NCBI GenBank assembly: GCA_017425245.1 | Contig: JAFOOX010000048.1 | Coordinates: 1-60,924 of the forward strand | Length of the DNA: 60,924 nt | Source: Gammaproteobacteria bacterium | GTDB lineage: Bacteria > Pseudomonadota > Gammaproteobacteria > Enterobacterales > Neiellaceae | Reading direction: 5' to 3' | Part shown: positions 49,766 to 60,924 of the stretch, piece by piece | How positions within the stretch are numbered: position 1 is the stretch's first letter | Layout of the letters: each line of letters starts with the position of its first letter | Notes under the pieces: generated by a model | Databases searched by the model: none | What the model was told of the DNA's origin: nothing | Seen by the model: only the letters and a program-made list of their open reading frames with translations | Translations under genes and position numbers: made by a program

Positions 49766-50212
49766 TCAGATGAGGGCCAGCAAGCTGGGCAGCCACTGCT
49801 CAGCTTCATCTTCCGGGATCGGATGTTCCTGCACGTCGATCTCTAGCCGTGGTAGCAGATTGACGGCACCGCAGTCCTCCAGTAACCGTTCCAGCGTTTT
49901 GCCACCTTCACAGAAGGTGTCATAGCTGGAATCGCCGACGGCGACCACGGCAAAGCGATGGTGACGCAGATCGGGGCGTTTACTGGCCAGATAATGGCCA
50001 AGAGGCTGGATGTTGTCTGGGAGGTCACCGGCACCATGGGTGGAGGTGCAGATCAGCCAGAGAGTGCTGGGTGCGTCGCTTGCCTGCCAATGGTCAAAGC
50101 GGGTGATGATGGTGCTGTCATGGCCAGCCGTAGTCAGCAGTTCAGCGAGACGATCAGCAACATATTCGGTGGCGCCCAGAGTGGAGCCAACCAGCAGGGT
50201 TAGATGGGACAT
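49766..50212 (-). CDS. mioC: MioC flavodoxin-like protein
   Basis: 148 residues. FMN-binding LLVGSTLGATEYVADRLAEL, CTSTHGAGDLPDNI and VVAVGDSSYDTFCEGG mark a short-chain flavodoxin fold. MioC is an electron carrier in biotin synthesis in E. coli. Its transcription heads into oriC, as in E. coli. Confidence 0.93.
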   Translation of the reverse strand: MSHLTLLVGSTLGATEYVADRLAELLTTAGHDSTIITRFDHWQASDAPSTLWLICTSTHGAGDLPDNIQPLGHYLASKRPDLRHHRFAVVAVGDSSYDTFCEGGKTLERLLEDCGAVNLLPRLEIDVQEHPIPEDEAEQWLPSLLALI

Positions 50213-50265
50213 GAAGTTCTCCGTTAACGGTAGATCTCCATTGTACGCAGCAGCCGGCGTAGGCG

Positions 50266-51627
50266 TTATTTACCGATGCAGAAGGAGCCGAAGATGCGGC
50301 CGAGCAGGTCATCCGAACTCATGCGTCCTGTGATCTCACCCAGCTGTTCATGAGCAAGGCGTAGCTCTTCGGCCAGAAGCTCGCCGGCACGATAACGGTT
50401 GAGCTGGATATCACCGCGATCCAGATGGTCGCAGGCGCCATCCAGAGCTTGCAGATGGCGGCGGCGCGCGATAAACACCCCTTCTCCACCACCCTGATAG
50501 CCCATCAACTGCTTGAGGTGGCTACGCAGTTCGGTCAGCCCTTGCTGCTGGCGGGCACTGATAGTGAGCAATGGGGTGTCGTTGATGGCACTGAGGCCGG
50601 GGGTTTCGCCACTCAAATCTGCTTTGTTTCGCACCAGGGTGATCCCCAGTCCCTTTGGCAGGCGCGCGACAAATTCCGGCCACAGGGCTTCTGGGGTGGC
50701 CAGCGGGGTGCTGCTGCTGTCGACGACCAGCAACACCCGGTCAGCGTCGCTGATGGCATCCCAGGCCCGGTTAATGCCGATCTGCTCAACTTCGTCGCTG
50801 GCGTCGCGTAATCCGGCAGTGTCGATGATATGGAGCGGCATGCCGTCGATGTTGATCTGCTCTCGCAGCAGGTCGCGGGTAGTACCGGCGATATCGGTCA
50901 CTATGGCGGCTTCATGGCCGACCAGAGCGTTGAGCAGGCTGCTTTTGCCAGCGTTGGGGCGACCGGCGATCACCACTTTCATACCATCGCGCAGTAATGC
51001 TCCTTGCTGGGCTTGGGCGCGCAACTCAGCCAGCTGCTGACGCAACTGCTGCAGCTTGCCATCGATGACACCGTCACCGAGAAAGTCGATCTCTTCGTCC
51101 GGAAAATCGATGGCTGCTTCAACATGGATACGCAAGGTCACTAACGCATCAGCCAGCGCATTGACCTTACGTGAAAAGTCACCCTGGAGTGAATGAACGG
51201 CGCTGCGCGCGGCCTGCACCGAGCTGGCGTCGATCAGATCGGCGATGGCTTCGGCCTGGGCCAAATCCAGTTTATCGTTGAGGAACGCCCGTTCGCTAAA
51301 CTCGCCAGGGCGGGCCAGACGGAGGCCGGGCAGCTCCAGAATGCGGGTGATCAGCATCTCCAGTACCACAGGGCCGCCGTGGCCCTGAAGTTCCAATACA
51401 TCTTCGCCAGTGAAGGAATGGGGAGCTTTGAACAGCAGGGCAAGGCCCTGATCGATCACCTGCCCCTGGTTATCCAGAAAGGGCAGGTAGTCGGCATGAC
51501 GAATGGCCGGCAGGCGCGGTAACAGGGCCTGGGCGACCGCTTCTGCGGCAGGCCCGGAGACACGGATGATACCGACGCCACCGCGTCCCGGGGCTGTGGC
51601 CTGGGCAACGATGGTGTCGGTGTTCAT
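50266..51627 (-). CDS. mnmE: tRNA modification GTPase MnmE
   Basis: 453 residues. N-terminal formyl-THF-binding domain ([20 protein letters not shown]), G domain with [33 protein letters not shown] and RNKADL, and the C-terminal catalytic CIGK. Partner of MnmG. Confidence 0.97.
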   Translation of the reverse strand: MNTDTIVAQATAPGRGGVGIIRVSGPAAEAVAQALLPRLPAIRHADYLPFLDNQGQVIDQGLALLFKAPHSFTGEDVLELQGHGGPVVLEMLITRILELPGLRLARPGEFSERAFLNDKLDLAQAEAIADLIDASSVQAARSAVHSLQGDFSRKVNALADALVTLRIHVEAAIDFPDEEIDFLGDGVIDGKLQQLRQQLAELRAQAQQGALLRDGMKVVIAGRPNAGKSSLLNALVGHEAAIVTDIAGTTRDLLREQINIDGMPLHIIDTAGLRDASDEVEQIGINRAWDAISDADRVLLVVDSSSTPLATPEALWPEFVARLPKGLGITLVRNKADLSGETPGLSAINDTPLLTISARQQQGLTELRSHLKQLMGYQGGGEGVFIARRRHLQALDGACDHLDRGDIQLNRYRAGELLAEELRLAHEQLGEITGRMSSDDLLGRIFGSFCIGK

Positions 51628-51628
51628 G

Positions 51629-53287
51629 TCAGACGCTGGCCTTCAGACCCTGCTTGTCGATGGCGCGATTGATCATCCACTGCTGGCCGATGGAGACCAG
51701 GTTGGAGAACAGCCAGTAGAGCACCAGACCCGAGGGGAACATCAGGAAGAAGGCAGTAAAGATCACCGGCATCCATTGCATCATCTTCTGCTGCATGGGA
51801 TCCGTAACCGCCGTGGGTGACAGCTTCTGCATGATGAACATGGAGGCGCCCATCAGCAGTGGCAGCACGAAGTAAGGGTCTTTGACTGACAGATCCTGGA
51901 TCCACAGGGCAAAAGGAGCCTGGCGCAGTTCAACGCTCTCCACCAGCACCCAGTAAAGGGCGATGAAGATCGGCATCTGCAGCAGGATCGGCAGACAGCC
52001 GCCCAGCGGGTTGACCTTCTCCTTCTTGTACAGCTCCATCATGGCGGCTGACATCTTTTGACGATCGTCGCCGTAACGCTCCTTGAGTGCCGCCAGTTTT
52101 GGCTGCAGCAGACGCATCTTGGCCATCGACACATACTGCGTTTTGGTCAGCTTGTAGAGCGCACCCTTGACCGCCAGGGTGATCAGGATGATAGCCACGC
52201 CCCAGTTACCCACCAGACTGTGGATCATGGTCAGCAGCCAGTGCAGTGGCTGGGATATAAACCACAGAATGCCGTAATCAACCACCAGATTGAGGCTGGG
52301 TGACAGTGCAGACAGGCTTTCCTGATCCTTGGGGCCGACATACAGCGTGGAGTTGAACGTGGCAGTGCTACCGGCATCGATCGTGGCAATCGGGCCCAGA
52401 TAACCCACATCACCCAAGCTGCCATTGTTGTTGCTGAACAGCTCGTTGCTGTCGCCAGCGACAGGTACCCAAGCGCTGACAAAGTAATGCTGGAGCATGG
52501 CTACCCAGCCACCTAAGGTGGTCTCTTTCAGGCGATCATCGCTACCCAGCTGTTCGAAGGTCAGCTTCTCGTAGCGCTTGTCTGCTGTGGAATAGGCAGC
52601 GCCACGGAAGGTCGGCATGAAGAAGGAGCCTTCATCACCGCCGACAACGCTCTGGCGCAGGCGTGCCCACAGGCGCATATCAACAGCGGCTGTGGAGCCG
52701 TTCTCCACCTCATAATCAACCTTGATACTGTGCTTGCCGCGAGTGAAGGTAAAACTCTTGGTTACTTCCAGCCCGTTCTGATCACGATAGGTCAGGGGAA
52801 CGACCAGGCTGTTACTTCCTTCAGCCATGGAAAACTGGCTGGCATTGGCGGTGAACAGCGGTCGGGCGCTGTTGCTGTCGAGGTTGGTCAAACCGCTCTG
52901 GGCCAGATAGGTAAAGGCGTTGCCATGTTGCAGCAGTACCACCGGGTCTTTGCTCTCCAGATTGAGCGTAAAGCCTGGCAGTGCCGCGTGAATAACATCA
53001 CCACCATTGAGATCGATCTGGATGTCCAGAGTGTCGGTGGTGACTCGAATAATGTGCTTGCTTGGAGTGGCTGCCTCAATCTGGCTTCTAGCTTGATGCT
53101 CTGGAATACCATCGGTATTGGCGCTAGCGACACTGGCAGCTGGCAGATCGTTGCTGGCTAGGTCGGCAGTTGTGGCTGCTGCTGTGATCGGTTGGCTAGC
53201 GGCAAGTTTGTCGGCTTGCCAAGTTTGCCAGCCGAAGAAGCTGACAGCGGTGAAGGCGATCAACAGAAAGAGGCGTTGGTTTTCCAT
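51629..53287 (-). CDS. yidC: Membrane protein insertase YidC
   Basis: 552 residues from the ATG at 53287. N-terminal anchor [20 protein letters not shown], large periplasmic domain, then the five-helix core with [40 protein letters not shown] and [20 protein letters not shown]. Inserts proteins such as AtpE into the inner membrane. Starts 16 bp after yidD. Confidence 0.97.
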   Translation of the reverse strand: MENQRLFLLIAFTAVSFFGWQTWQADKLAASQPITAAATTADLASNDLPAASVASANTDGIPEHQARSQIEAATPSKHIIRVTTDTLDIQIDLNGGDVIHAALPGFTLNLESKDPVVLLQHGNAFTYLAQSGLTNLDSNSARPLFTANASQFSMAEGSNSLVVPLTYRDQNGLEVTKSFTFTRGKHSIKVDYEVENGSTAAVDMRLWARLRQSVVGGDEGSFFMPTFRGAAYSTADKRYEKLTFEQLGSDDRLKETTLGGWVAMLQHYFVSAWVPVAGDSNELFSNNNGSLGDVGYLGPIATIDAGSTATFNSTLYVGPKDQESLSALSPSLNLVVDYGILWFISQPLHWLLTMIHSLVGNWGVAIILITLAVKGALYKLTKTQYVSMAKMRLLQPKLAALKERYGDDRQKMSAAMMELYKKEKVNPLGGCLPILLQMPIFIALYWVLVESVELRQAPFALWIQDLSVKDPYFVLPLLMGASMFIMQKLSPTAVTDPMQQKMMQWMPVIFTAFFLMFPSGLVLYWLFSNLVSIGQQWMINRAIDKQGLKASV

Positions 53288-53303
53288 GGCTGCAACTATG
53301 TTC

Positions 53304-53546
53304 TCATGGTTTTGGAGGCGGCACCGGATCGTGACCACCAGGGTGGAGCGGATGACAGCGACCTATGCGTCGTGCTGCCAGCCATACGCCGCGCCATGGC
53401 CCATGCAGCCGTAAGGCGTCAATGGCATAGCAGGAGCAGCTGGGAGTAAAGCGACAGCGGGGCCCGAGCAAGGGGCTAATGATAAGCTGGTAACTGCGCA
53501 CCAACAATATCAGCAGGCGGGCAAGCGCCTGATTAAGGTGCGCCAT
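53304..53546 (-). CDS. yidD: Membrane insertion factor YidD
   Basis: 80 residues. [20 protein letters not shown], the [13 protein letters not shown] block and [15 protein letters not shown] are the family signature. The start overlaps the rnpA 3' end by 37 bp, a common arrangement in this cluster. Confidence 0.95.
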   Translation of the reverse strand: MAHLNQALARLLILLVRSYQLIISPLLGPRCRFTPSCSCYAIDALRLHGPWRGVWLAARRIGRCHPLHPGGHDPVPPPKP

Positions 53547-53878
53547 AACCCCTCCAGCAGATCGACCAGTTCTTTGTTGTCGAGATCCTGAGCGCCTTTC
53601 TTGGCCAACAGGATGAGATCGACCGCAGGTAACTGATGTTGGCGAAGGCGCAGATGCTCACGAGCAAGGCGCTTGATGCGATTGCGTTCATGGGCACGGC
53701 GAATATTTTTGCGAGAGATGACGAAGCCAATGCGGGGATGTCCGAGATCATTGGCGCGCGCCAGCAGAGTGAGCTGCGGCGCGCTAGCCCGGGCAGGTTG
53801 GTCAAAGACCTGCTGGAACTGCTTGGCAGCAAGGAGCCTGAGCTCCCGACCAAATTCCAGCGCTGGCAACCCGGGCAA
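53510..53878 (-). CDS. rnpA: RNase P protein component
   Basis: 122 residues, basic. [20 protein letters not shown] is the RNR motif that binds the catalytic [23 protein letters not shown] follows. Needed for tRNA 5' processing. Sits between rpmH and yidD. Confidence 0.97.
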   Translation of the reverse strand: MPGLPALEFGRELRLLAAKQFQQVFDQPARASAPQLTLLARANDLGHPRIGFVISRKNIRRAHERNRIKRLAREHLRLRQHQLPAVDLILLAKKGAQDLDNKELVDLLEGLWRTLIRRLPAC

Positions 53879-53893
53879 GGCGGCAGACTGAAC

Positions 53894-54031
53894 TTAAACG
53901 CGAGTCAGCTGGGCGCGGCCTTTGGAACGGCGACGGGCCAGAACCTGGCGGCCATTCTTGGTGGCCATGCGGGTACGGAAGCCGTGGGTGCGCTTGCGCT
54001 TCAGCACGCTGGGTTGAAATGTGCGTTTCAT
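53894..54031 (-). CDS. rpmH: Ribosomal protein L34
   Basis: 45 residues: begins [20 protein letters not shown] and ends [11 protein letters not shown]. All conserved positions of L34 are present. Sits 15 bp before rnpA, the universal order. Confidence 0.98.
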   Translation of the reverse strand: MKRTFQPSVLKRKRTHGFRTRMATKNGRQVLARRRSKGRAQLTRV

Positions 54032-54466
54032 TACCTGATCCGTTGAACTGTCGTGGACACTCGGACCGTCTGCCGGAAACCCTGCTGGGAGCTGTCTGGC
54101 TGCGGCCCACTCAAAAGAGGCGAGATTTTATGCGCCGCTCGCTTTCGCGTCAACCATAACCGTCATTGATCATGATGAGACGGATCTCTGACGGCCCGTT
54201 ACGCAGACTGTGGACAACCCTTAAATGTCAATAAAAAACAGCAGGATAAATATGATTTTTAGTGGCCAAAAAAGATCCCGTTGATCTAGGCGGAAAGCGG
54301 TTTGGCGATCCATAATGGCCGCTCTGGATCCGCAGCGATCCCACCAGTCTGTCGTCAGATCCTGGCCGTCATGGTGATCTCATCTTGGTGCGCCCTGCTT
54401 ACCAAAAATAATAACGGATGGCTTGCCGCTGGCAGTCGTCATCACAGTCTTTGAGGGAGATGGTCA
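54032..54466. promoter_or_regulatory. rpmH/dnaA divergent control region with GATC cluster
   Basis: 435 bp without genes. Ten GATC sites, seven of them between 54274 and 54379. A DnaA-box-like TGTGGACAA lies at 54209-54217, near an A-rich stretch. It must carry the divergent rpmH and dnaA promoters, though I cannot place -35/-10 pairs with confidence. Dense GATC before dnaA fits Dam/SeqA sequestration as in E. coli. Confidence 0.7.
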
Positions 54467-55876
54467 GTGGCCATGTCACTTTGGCAGCAGTGTCTTGCTG
54501 CCCTGAAGGAAGAGGTTTCACCGCAGAACTTCAACACTTGGCTGCGTCCATTGCAGGCCCAGCTGGATGACGGTCGCCTCACCCTGTTTGCCCCTAATCG
54601 CTTCGTTCTCGACTGGGTGCGTGATCATTACCTTGATCAGGTCCATGCGCTGCTTGCCACTTTGAGCCCTAGCGGCGGTCAGCCGCCGCGGTTGCAGTTG
54701 CAGGTTGGTAGTCCGTTGGTTCGTGCGGAGCCTTCAGTAGCCCTTAGGCCGGCGGTCAGCGGTGAGCGGGTTAGTCGTGACGAGGTCAGCCATCTCGGCG
54801 CGGCTCCGCCGCAACTGACCAGTAACGAATTACCGCGTGAGCCGGTTGGTTTTCAGCGTAGCAACATTAACCCGGATTATGTGTTTGATAACTTCGTTGA
54901 AGGTAAGTCCAACCAACTGGCCAAGGCTGCGGCCCAGCAGGTAGCCCTTAATCCTGGTACTGCTTACAACCCGTTGTTTGTCTACGGGGGCACGGGTTTA
55001 GGTAAAACCCACCTATTGCATGCAGTGGGGAACGCCATCCTCAAACGCAACCCAAATGCGCGGGTGGTCTACATGCATTCTGAGCGCTTCGTTCAGGACA
55101 TGGTCAAGGCGCTGCAGAAAAACCTGATCGATGAGTTCAAGGCCTACTACCGTAGTGTGGATGCGCTACTGATCGATGACATCCAGTTCTTCGCTGGCAA
55201 GGAGCGATCGCAGGAGGAGTTTTTTCACACCTTCAATACGTTGCTGGAAGGCAACCACCAGGTGATCCTCACTTGCGATCGTTATCCGAAAGAGATTAAT
55301 GGTGTCGAGGAGCGGCTTAAGAGTCGTTTTGGCTGGGGGCTGACCATCGCCATCGAACCGCCTGAGTTGGAGACCCGCGTCGCCATTCTCAAATGCAAGG
55401 CGGAAGAGAAGGAGATCAACCTGCCTGATGAAGTTGCCTTCTTTGTCGCCAAGCGATTGCGCTCGAACGTGCGTGAACTGGAAGGGGCCCTCAATCGGGT
55501 GATTGCCAATGCCAATTTTACGGGGCGGCCGATTACCATCGATTTTGCCAAGGACAGCCTGCGCGATCTGCTGGCACTGCAGGAGAAGCTGGTAACGGTG
55601 GAAAACATCCAGCGTACCGTTGCCGAGTACTACAAGATTAAGTTGCAAGATCTGCTATCAAAACGGCGTAGCCGCTCTGTCGCCAGGCCACGCCAGGTTG
55701 CCATGGCTTTGGCCAAGGAACTGACCAACCACAGCCTGCCGGAAATTGGTGAAGCCTTCGGCGGAAGGGATCACACCACAGTGCTGCATGCTTGTCGTAA
55801 AATCGAGGCGCTGCGCGAAGAGAGCCATGACATCAAGGAAGACTATACCAACCTGATGCGTATCCTCTCGTCGTGA
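54467..55876 (+). CDS. dnaA: Replication initiator DnaA
   Basis: 469 residues from a GTG start. GAGGGAG lies seven bases before this GTG, while the ATG two codons later would be too far; E. coli dnaA also uses GTG. Domain [21 protein letters not shown], Walker [17 protein letters not shown], Walker [21 protein letters not shown], and domain IV with [20 protein letters not shown] and [13 protein letters not shown]. Binds the boxes in oriC and likely its own promoter. Confidence 0.98.
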   Translation: MAMSLWQQCLAALKEEVSPQNFNTWLRPLQAQLDDGRLTLFAPNRFVLDWVRDHYLDQVHALLATLSPSGGQPPRLQLQVGSPLVRAEPSVALRPAVSGERVSRDEVSHLGAAPPQLTSNELPREPVGFQRSNINPDYVFDNFVEGKSNQLAKAAAQQVALNPGTAYNPLFVYGGTGLGKTHLLHAVGNAILKRNPNARVVYMHSERFVQDMVKALQKNLIDEFKAYYRSVDALLIDDIQFFAGKERSQEEFFHTFNTLLEGNHQVILTCDRYPKEINGVEERLKSRFGWGLTIAIEPPELETRVAILKCKAEEKEINLPDEVAFFVAKRLRSNVRELEGALNRVIANANFTGRPITIDFAKDSLRDLLALQEKLVTVENIQRTVAEYYKIKLQDLLSKRRSRSVARPRQVAMALAKELTNHSLPEIGEAFGGRDHTTVLHACRKIEALREESHDIKEDYTNLMRILSS

Positions 55877-55915
55877 ACCCCTGATCTCGAACCACCGGAA
55901 GAAGCGAACTAGCTC

Positions 55916-57016
55916 ATGGATATCACCATCAATCGTGAAGTGCTGCTGCGCCCGCTGCAGCTGGTGGCCAACGCTGTAGACCGCAAGCAAGCATTGCCGA
56001 TTCTGGGCAATCTGCTGCTGCAAACCGATGGCAGTTACCTCAGCCTGACTGGCACCGATCTGGAAGTGGAGATGGTGGGGCGGGTGCCGGTTGAAGTGTT
56101 GCGGCAGGAGGGGGCAACCACAGTCTCCGCCAAAAAGCTCCTCGATATCGTGCGCACCCTGCCGGATGGATCTGATATTGATCTGCGCCTTGAACCTGAG
56201 CGTTTGATCGTTAAGGCTGGCCGTAGCCGCTTTTCATTGGCAGTTCTCTCTGTCGCTGATTACCCGCGTATCGATGACTGGCAGGGGCAGGTCGAAGTCA
56301 CCCTTGCCCAAGGTGACCTCAAGCGTCTTCTCGATCGCACGACCTTCTCCATGGCCGTGCTCGATGTTCGCTATTTTCTCAATGGGCTACTGCTGGAGCT
56401 GGATGGGCAGTTTCTTAATGCAGTGGCGACGGATGGCCATCGTCTGGCGCTGGCCCGTTTTCCGTTTCAGCTCCATGGTCAGACTCTCGAGTGCATTGTG
56501 CCGCGCAAAGGCTGTATGGAGCTGGTCAAGCTACTCGACAGCGAAGATGCCAGCATCCATCTGGTGATCGGTGAAAGCCATCTGCGCGCGGAAGTATCCG
56601 GCTTTGCCCTGACGACCAAGCTGGTAGATGGCAAGTTTCCAGATTATCGCCGGGTGGTTCCGCGCACGCTGCCGCATACGCTCGAGGCTAACCGTGATGC
56701 CTTACGTCATGCGCTGTCTCGCGTCTCCATTCTCTCCAATGAGAAAGTGCGCGGTATTCGTCTGTCGATAAGTGGAAACGAATTGACCATTGCTGCCAAC
56801 AACCCTGATCAGGAAGAGGCGGTGGAGATGTTGGAAGTCAGCTTCAACGGACCTGATGTCGAGATGGGCTTCAACGTCTCTTATCTGCTCGATGTGCTAA
56901 ACGCCATTAGTGCGGAGCAGGTGAAGATGAACGTACTGGATGCGAATAGCTCAGCGGTGATCGAAGGCGTGGGTGTCGAGCAGGCCCTCTATGTCGTCAT
57001 GCCGTTGCGTCTCTGA
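55916..57016 (+). CDS. dnaN: DNA polymerase III beta clamp
   Basis: 366 residues, three repeats of the clamp fold. DITINREVLLRPLQLVANAV at the start and NVSYLLDVLNAI, then VEQALYVVMPLRL at the end are typical. 39 bp behind dnaA, co-transcribed. Confidence 0.98.
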   Translation: MDITINREVLLRPLQLVANAVDRKQALPILGNLLLQTDGSYLSLTGTDLEVEMVGRVPVEVLRQEGATTVSAKKLLDIVRTLPDGSDIDLRLEPERLIVKAGRSRFSLAVLSVADYPRIDDWQGQVEVTLAQGDLKRLLDRTTFSMAVLDVRYFLNGLLLELDGQFLNAVATDGHRLALARFPFQLHGQTLECIVPRKGCMELVKLLDSEDASIHLVIGESHLRAEVSGFALTTKLVDGKFPDYRRVVPRTLPHTLEANRDALRHALSRVSILSNEKVRGIRLSISGNELTIAANNPDQEEAVEMLEVSFNGPDVEMGFNVSYLLDVLNAISAEQVKMNVLDANSSAVIEGVGVEQALYVVMPLRL

Positions 57017-57025
57017 TCTCGCATC

Positions 57026-58108
57026 ATGTCACTGCTGCGGATCCAGGTCGCCAATCTCCGTAATTTGGCCTCGGCCAACCTGGATCTTTCTCCCTCCTTT
57101 AATTTCTTTGTCGGTGCGAATGGCGCCGGCAAAAGCAGCGTCCTTGAGGCTGTTGGCCTGTTGGCCAGCGGCCGCTCTTTTCGCACCAGCGATCTCAAAG
57201 AGGTGATTCGTCATGGCCAACCATCCACCCATGTGTTTGCCGAGATCGGCATTGGCGACTATCTCCATCGCTTTGGCTTGGCCCGTATGCGTAACGGCGG
57301 CTTCGAAGCCCGCGTTGATGGCGAACCGCTCAAGCGCCTGGCCGATGGCTTGCGTTTGCTGCCGGCCCAATTGATATCGCCGGAGTCGTTGGCGTTACTT
57401 GCCGGTGGTCGACGAGCCCGTTGCCGTTTTCTGGACTACGGCTTGTTCCACGTGGAACCGTCGTTCTATGAACAATGGCGTCGCTATGAGCGCTTGTTGG
57501 CGCAGCGCAATGAGCTGCTTAAGCAACAAGGATCTGAACGGGCTGTGCGTGCCTTTGATGAGCCACTGACGGCAGTTGCCGAGCCCTTGACCAAGCTGCG
57601 TGAAGACTATGCGCAAGCACTCAATCTAAGCCTCTCTACGCTGGCTGATGAGGTGGCTAACGGAGTAAAATTGCTGCTTCGTTTTGACCCGGGGTGGGCG
57701 GCAGAGAACGCCAGTTTTGAGGCTCAACTGCGGGAACGGTTAGGCCGCGATCGCCAAGCGGGCTTCACGACTGTTGGTCCTCACCGCGCTACCTTTTCCC
57801 TGCTATACAACGGCCGGGCGGCGGAAGAGGTCTGCTCTCGTGGTCAGCTTAAGTTGGCTGTTACCTGTCTCAAGCTGGCGCAGGGCGAGGGCATGGCCCT
57901 GGCGCTTGGTCGTAAGGTGCTCTACCTGCTCGATGATGTTGAGTCGGAATTGGACAGGGAGCGACGGGCCGGACTTCTACAGTGGCTACGCGCCGGTCAG
58001 CATCAAGTGCTGCTGACCGCGATCAACGCTGATGCGGTGGAGCCGTTCATGCTGGCGGGTGACAAGCTGTTCCACGTGGAACATGGCGTATTGAACTTGG
58101 CTGGTTAG
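57026..58108 (+). CDS. recF: Recombination mediator RecF
   Basis: 360 residues, SMC-like ATPase. Walker A FVGANGAGKSSVLEAVGLLA, signature-like CSRGQLKLAVTCLKLAQGEG and Walker B YLLDDVESELDRERRAGL. Loads RecA at gaps with RecO/RecR. Two parS palindromes lie inside the coding sequence. Confidence 0.97.
   Translation: MSLLRIQVANLRNLASANLDLSPSFNFFVGANGAGKSSVLEAVGLLASGRSFRTSDLKEVIRHGQPSTHVFAEIGIGDYLHRFGLARMRNGGFEARVDGEPLKRLADGLRLLPAQLISPESLALLAGGRRARCRFLDYGLFHVEPSFYEQWRRYERLLAQRNELLKQQGSERAVRAFDEPLTAVAEPLTKLREDYAQALNLSLSTLADEVANGVKLLLRFDPGWAAENASFEAQLRERLGRDRQAGFTTVGPHRATFSLLYNGRAAEEVCSRGQLKLAVTCLKLAQGEGMALALGRKVLYLLDDVESELDRERRAGLLQWLRAGQHQVLLTAINADAVEPFMLAGDKLFHVEHGVLNLAG
57444..57459. promoter_or_regulatory. 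parS site 1 (inside recF)
   Basis: TGTTCCACGTGGAACC, the 14-bp palindrome GTTCCACGTGGAAC with only the last base off the 16-bp ideal. Target for ParB. Confidence 0.9.
58068..58083. promoter_or_regulatory. parS site 2 (end of recF)
   Basis: TGTTCCACGTGGAACA, a perfect 16-bp palindrome identical to the ideal parS of this type. It lies in the last codons of recF. Confidence 0.93.
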
Positions 58109-58119
58109 CATTGGGCTGA

Positions 58120-60621
<2,502 letters not shown>

Positions 60622-60654
60622 AGTCTGGCTACGACAAAAGGCTATTGTAAGAGG

Positions 60655-60675
60655 AGCCCGCCATTTTGGCGGGCT
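60655..60675 (+). terminator. Terminator behind gyrB
   Basis: AGCCCGCC/GGCGGGCT, 8-bp stem with ATTTT loop, followed by TACTGTTT. It lies 34 bp after gyrB and ends the dnaA-gyrB transcription unit. Confidence 0.8.
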
Positions 60676-60678
60676 TAC

Positions 60679-60694
60679 TGTTTCACGTGGAACA
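60679..60694. promoter_or_regulatory. parS site 3 (behind gyrB)
   Basis: TGTTTCACGTGGAACA, one mismatch from the perfect palindrome, directly behind the gyrB terminator. The core CACGTG and both arms are kept. Confidence 0.88.
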
Positions 60695-60803
60695 TTGCAA
60701 CTGGCTACAGGAGGTGAGGGTGGGCGACCTCTCCTTGGTCGAAAGGCAGCTTCAGCCCGAACGATAGTATCCGCTGGTTTTCAACCGACATTCCGCACCC
60801 GAT

Positions 60804-60924
60804 TCATGAATAAATCTGCCGGTATCTAGGGCCGAGAACGTCGATGATGGTCTCCTGAACGATGTTGATGTCGGTCACTTGGGATGGCCCGTCTCCCAGG
60901 TTGTATTCATGGATCCCGGCAAAG
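60804..60924 (-). CDS. Unrecognised partial gene at right edge (3' end)
   Basis: On the minus strand an open frame enters from the right edge and ends at a TGA at 60804-60806. The last 39 residues read FAGIHEYNLGDGPSQVTDIN, then IVQETIIDVLGPRYRQIYS. It has a protein-like composition, but I do not recognise the family. It would be convergent with gyrB. Confidence 0.45.
   Translation of the reverse strand, partial: FAGIHEYNLGDGPSQVTDINIVQETIIDVLGPRYRQIYS

Overview
This window is a GC-rich stretch of a gammaproteobacterial chromosome that contains the replication origin. The clues to the group are lysA-dapF-DUF484-xerC-yigB, metJ/metB-metL-metF, LptM, MioC, a GATC-rich oriC and chromosomal parAB. 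The layout is like Aeromonas, Vibrio and relatives, except that dnaA-dnaN-recF-gyrB still sit next to the rest of the origin block. I cannot name a genus from sequence alone.

Left part (0-22.5 kb): ordinary core and near-core genes. They are a partial DUF6795-like secreted protein, cyaY, lptM, the lysine/diaminopimelate and chromosome-dimer cluster, an orphan kinase-fold protein, a MalT-like regulator without mal genes, an amidotransferase-like protein, a periplasmic binding protein, an EEP-fold protein, a prolyl-oligopeptidase-type peptidase, and the methionine regulon metJ<>metB-metL-metF with a clear met-box operator. These are followed by a SUKH-like protein, small membrane proteins, a MipA/OmpV-HEAGH pair, a lipoprotein and cueR.

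Accessory part (22.5-33.9 kb): a scarred region. A CueR-type promoter leads into a stump of a copper ATPase gene and then into cueR. Next come a cold-shock/Excalibur protein and a leftward defence operon: hsdR, hsdS, AAA ATPase, DUF4276/TOPRIM-like protein, hsdM, unknown protein, Mrr-like endonuclease. The operon lies between the intact glmS 3' end and a 50-bp, 48/50-identical copy of that end, so it looks like an island of about 10.4 kb at the glmS tail. Two further oddities stand out. hsdS carries an in-frame insertion of about 730 bp that encodes a DUF559 nuclease domain flanked by REPIN-like palindromes. hsdM is cut by an in-frame amber codon, with the conserved C-terminal frame continuing behind it. 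A 59-bp copy of the mrr 3' end lies beyond the cold-shock gene, which suggests repeated insertions at this site.

Right part (33.9-60.9 kb): glmS, a DeoR-type regulator and glmU (amino-sugar supply); the complete atpIBEFHAGDC operon; parB-parA; rsmG-mnmG; oriC; mioC; mnmE; yidC-yidD-rnpA-rpmH; then, in the opposite direction, dnaA-dnaN-recF-gyrB. Three parS palindromes lie in and behind recF and gyrB, and a second dense GATC cluster precedes dnaA. Replication start, origin segregation and SeqA-type control are therefore all encoded within about 15 kb. A partial unrecognised gene runs off the right edge.
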